Shown here: positions 6,315-8,193 of the stretch, one piece after another | Layout of the letters: each line of letters opens with the position of its first letter | How positions within the stretch are numbered: position 1 is the first letter of the stretch | NCBI GenBank assembly: GCA_900555765.1 | Contig: USMA01000039.1 | Location: 1 to 8,193 of the forward strand | Origin: an uncultured Collinsella sp. | GTDB taxonomy: Bacteria; Actinomycetota; Coriobacteriia; Coriobacteriales; Coriobacteriaceae | Direction of reading: 5' to 3' | Length of the DNA stretch: 8,193 nucleotides | Notes under the pieces: model-generated | Told to the model about the DNA's origin: nothing | What the model saw: only the letters and a program-made list of their open reading frames with translations | The model's database searches: none | Program-made: the position numbers and the translations under genes

Positions 6315-6989
6315 TTAGTTATTGTTGTTGGTCATCGAAGCCACTGCTGCCGCAAGATTGGAAATGGGCATTGTCTGCAGCCAGATGCGCCCCGGACCGG
6401 TGAGCACAGTGTTGAACACGCCTTCACCGCCAAACATGATGTTTTTGACGCCCTTGACCATCTGCGCGTCGATGCTCACCGTCTCCTCAAAGCCGGCCAC
6501 GTTGCCGGTATCTACAATCATTTGCTGGCCAGCAGCAAGCTCGTACTCAACTAGGTCGCCGTCGATCTCGGCAAAGGCAATACCCGAGCCCGTGAGCTTT
6601 TGCATGATAAAACCCTCGCCGCCAAAGACGCCGGTCTTTGCCTTCTTGTTAAAGTGGATGCTCAGCTCAACACCACTTTCCGCGGCAAGGAACGAACGCT
6701 TCTGCAAAATCCAGCTCTTACCAGGGCCAATCTCGATCGGTATAATGCGGCCGGGGAAGCAAGAGCCAAACGCAATCATGCCATCGCCGTGCGCGGTCCA
6801 AATGTTTTGGAACAACGCCTCACCCGAAAAAGCCTTAGAGAACATCTTGCCTATACCACCGCCCGAGGTGGACATCTCCATGTTGGGGGTCATCCAGACC
6901 ATGGCACCGCTTTCGGTGATCATGGATTCGCCGTCGCTAAGGTTGCACGTAACAACCGGGAAAGCCCCTCCGCCGATCTCGTACTGCAT
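6315..6989 (-). CDS. AIM24 / TIGR00266 family protein (224 aa)
   Basis: A soluble, beta-rich, glycine-rich protein without signal peptide or membrane helix. The start, ATG 6989-6987, has AGGAG six bases ahead. The conserved family pattern is clear from end to end: ESGAMVWM near residue 30, GEALFQNIW near 60, PGRIIPIEI near 82, KRSFLAAESGVEL near 97-109, FGGEGFIMQKLTGSG near 122-136, VDTGNVAGFE near 159-168, FGGEGVFNTVLTGPGRIWLQT near 186-206. The repeated FGGEG blocks reflect the internal repeat of this fold. Length is normal for the family. The yeast relative AIM24 affects mitochondrial inner-membrane organisation; the bacterial role is not established. It ends in a run of four asparagines. 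A possible -10 box (TAAAAT, 7036-7031 on the minus strand) has no good -35 partner. Neighbours give no functional clue. Confidence 0.92.
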   Translation of the reverse strand: MQYEIGGGAFPVVTCNLSDGESMITESGAMVWMTPNMEMSTSGGGIGKMFSKAFSGEALFQNIWTAHGDGMIAFGSCFPGRIIPIEIGPGKSWILQKRSFLAAESGVELSIHFNKKAKTGVFGGEGFIMQKLTGSGIAFAEIDGDLVEYELAAGQQMIVDTGNVAGFEETVSIDAQMVKGVKNIMFGGEGVFNTVLTGPGRIWLQTMPISNLAAAVASMTNNNN

Positions 6990-7112
6990 GACCGTCTCCT
7001 TTCCTTCGGGAGCCGAACAACGATGTCCATATTTTAGCAGTTAGAGGTGCGTTTATTTGGGTCGGTGGCGTTCATGGCGCCGATCACCGCCAGCCTCCGC
7101 TGCCGTCTGCAC

Positions 7113-7154
7113 AGATAAAACCTGCCAAAATAAACCTGTCCCTTTTTGGCAGGT
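7113..7154 (-). repeat. Interspersed palindromic repeat, copy 3; likely terminator of the kinase gene
   Basis: Identical over all 42 bases to copy 1 (1171-1212). Arms AACCTGCCAAAA-type (7119-7130) and TTTTGGCAGGT (7144-7154) form the same hairpin. It starts one base after the kinase stop codon (7158-7156) and, read on the minus strand, ends in TTTTAT. The position and orientation relative to the gene are the same as for copy 1 and the ABC permease. Confidence 0.88.
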
Positions 7155-7155
7155 C

Positions 7156-8193
7156 TTAGAGGCGGACGGTGAAGGTGATCTGGTTACCGTGGCCGCAGAC
7201 AGAAGCGCTCCCGCCATGGGCTTCGGCGATGGCACGCGCCACGGATAGGCCCACGCCCGAGCCGCCCGTCTTGGAGCTGCGCGACACGTCCGCACGATAG
7301 AAGCGGTCGAACAATCGATCTAGGTCGCCTTCGGGCAGCTCGTCCACGGCGTTCGATACGACAAGCTCGGTGGCGCCCTTACCCTGAACGCGCGAAACGG
7401 CACGCAGGCTCAGCTCAATCACGCTGCCCTCGCTCGCATAGCGCGTGGCGTTGTCCAGAAGCAGCTCAACCACCTGCGCCACCGCCGCAGCATCGGCATG
7501 GGCCCGCACGCCGCACGCAATCGACGTCGACAGACGCTTGCCGCGCGAAACCGCCACCGATTCAAACGGCGCCGCAGCCTTGTCCACGGCCTCCGAAAGA
7601 TCGATCGATGTCATGGTAAAGCCCGCCGAGCCCTCGTCCATACGTGCCAAAAACACTAGACGTTCCGTGAGCGCCGTCAGCCGCGCAACCTGCTCGTGAA
7701 TGCTCTGCGTCCACTCACTTTCGCCGCTCTCGATCTCTTGTACCTCATTGGCGGCGTCAATTACAGCCAGCGGCGTCTTGATCTCGTGGCTCGCATCGGT
7801 AATAAAGCGCTTTTGCTTGCTGTAGCTCTCGACCATCGGTCGAATCACCGCGCCCGAGGCACCCGCCACAATTGCCAGCACCGCCAGCCAGCCAATGCAA
7901 CTGATCGCCACGCTCGCGCTCAAAAACGAATGAAAGCTTGCAAGCTCGCGCGAGCAGTCCACGAACACATAGGTGATCTCGTCGTCCTGGACGTCGGTCG
8001 TATAACGATAATTGCCAGAGAAGCCCGAGGTCCAGCCCTTGGCATGCAGCCTTGCGGCAATACTGGCGGCGCGCTTGGCACCAACCGCGGCAATGCGGGC
8101 CGTATTGACATCGGCAACCTGTCCGGCGTCAATCGTCACCGTAAAGTAGCGCGTGTCGAAGGGAGACTCCGCCGTCATGCCTTCGAAGTGTCT
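7156..8193 (-). CDS. Sensor histidine kinase, N-terminus outside the window
   Basis: The frame stays open to the right edge, so ATG 8178 is probably internal and the first membrane helix is missing. Numbered from that ATG, residues 1-80 look extracytoplasmic. One membrane helix (about 88-112) leads into the catalytic part. The H-box is FITDASHEIKTPLAVI with phosphoacceptor H131. The N-box is ELLLDNATRYA with N243. The F-box is DRLFDRFYRAD (287-297). The G2-box is GGSGVGLSVAR (305-315). The usual DxGxG of the G1-box is replaced by SNAVDELPEGDL (275-286), a variant I recall from other Coriobacteriia and Clostridia kinases. The protein would phosphorylate itself and pass phosphate to a response regulator, which is not in the window and may lie to the right. 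The signal is unknown. Confidence 0.93.
   Translation of the reverse strand, partial: RHFEGMTAESPFDTRYFTVTIDAGQVADVNTARIAAVGAKRAASIAARLHAKGWTSGFSGNYRYTTDVQDDEITYVFVDCSRELASFHSFLSASVAISCIGWLAVLAIVAGASGAVIRPMVESYSKQKRFITDASHEIKTPLAVIDAANEVQEIESGESEWTQSIHEQVARLTALTERLVFLARMDEGSAGFTMTSIDLSEAVDKAAAPFESVAVSRGKRLSTSIACGVRAHADAAAVAQVVELLLDNATRYASEGSVIELSLRAVSRVQGKGATELVVSNAVDELPEGDLDRLFDRFYRADVSRSSKTGGSGVGLSVARAIAEAHGGSASVCGHGNQITFTVRL

Noticed and set aside
1171..7154. The three repeats as a CRISPR or tandem array
   Set aside because: They are kilobases apart, in mixed orientation, with no regular spacers and no cas genes.
3983..8193. ABC transporter plus histidine kinase as a BceRS-BceAB type resistance module
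   Set aside because: The kinase is separated from the transporter by the fluoride unit and the AIM24 gene, has a different structure from the short BceS kinases, and no response regulator is visible.

Overview
This window reads as an accessory-to-ordinary stretch of a fairly GC-rich anaerobic actinobacterial chromosome, most likely a gut Coriobacteriia of the Collinsella type. That placement is an inference from protein flavour and from a short interspersed repeat that resembles ones I remember from Collinsella. No marker gene here proves it.

Layout, left to right: (1) the C-terminal end of a membrane protein (+, 1-321). (2) A gene-free stretch of about 450 bases (322-774) holding a 22-bp inverted repeat that would form a long hairpin, followed by an AT-richer block with further, crossing inverted repeats. 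(3) A small cytosolic protein of unknown function (+, 775-1095). (4) A two-gene minus-strand operon, read right to left: an ABC ATPase (4684-3983) and a large FtsX/MacB-type permease (3977-1212). (5) A compact fluoride-response unit on the plus strand: a good sigma70-type promoter (4825-4853), a crcB-motif (fluoride) riboswitch starting at the predicted transcription start (4861-4938), an intrinsic terminator that shares its 5' arm with the aptamer (4930-4991), a strong ribosome binding site, and a CLC-F type fluoride/proton antiporter gene (5001-6245). (6) An AIM24/TIGR00266 family gene on the minus strand (6989-6315), with its own terminator between it and the antiporter gene. (7) A sensor histidine kinase on the minus strand that runs off the right edge (8193-7156).

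A near-identical 40-42 base repeat with palindromic ends occurs three times (1171-1213, 4734-4773, 7113-7154). Two copies sit directly on or after the stop codons of minus-strand genes, oriented so that the transcript would end in a hairpin plus a short U-run. The third copy lies in the opposite orientation between the ABC operon and the fluoride promoter. The repeat may therefore be used as a portable terminator or insulator.

The clearest functional system is the fluoride unit: fluoride binding should stop the terminator from forming and switch on the exporter. It is a known kind of system, but this copy has an inserted hairpin, a weak internal stem and a bulged P1. The least explained stretch is 375-774.
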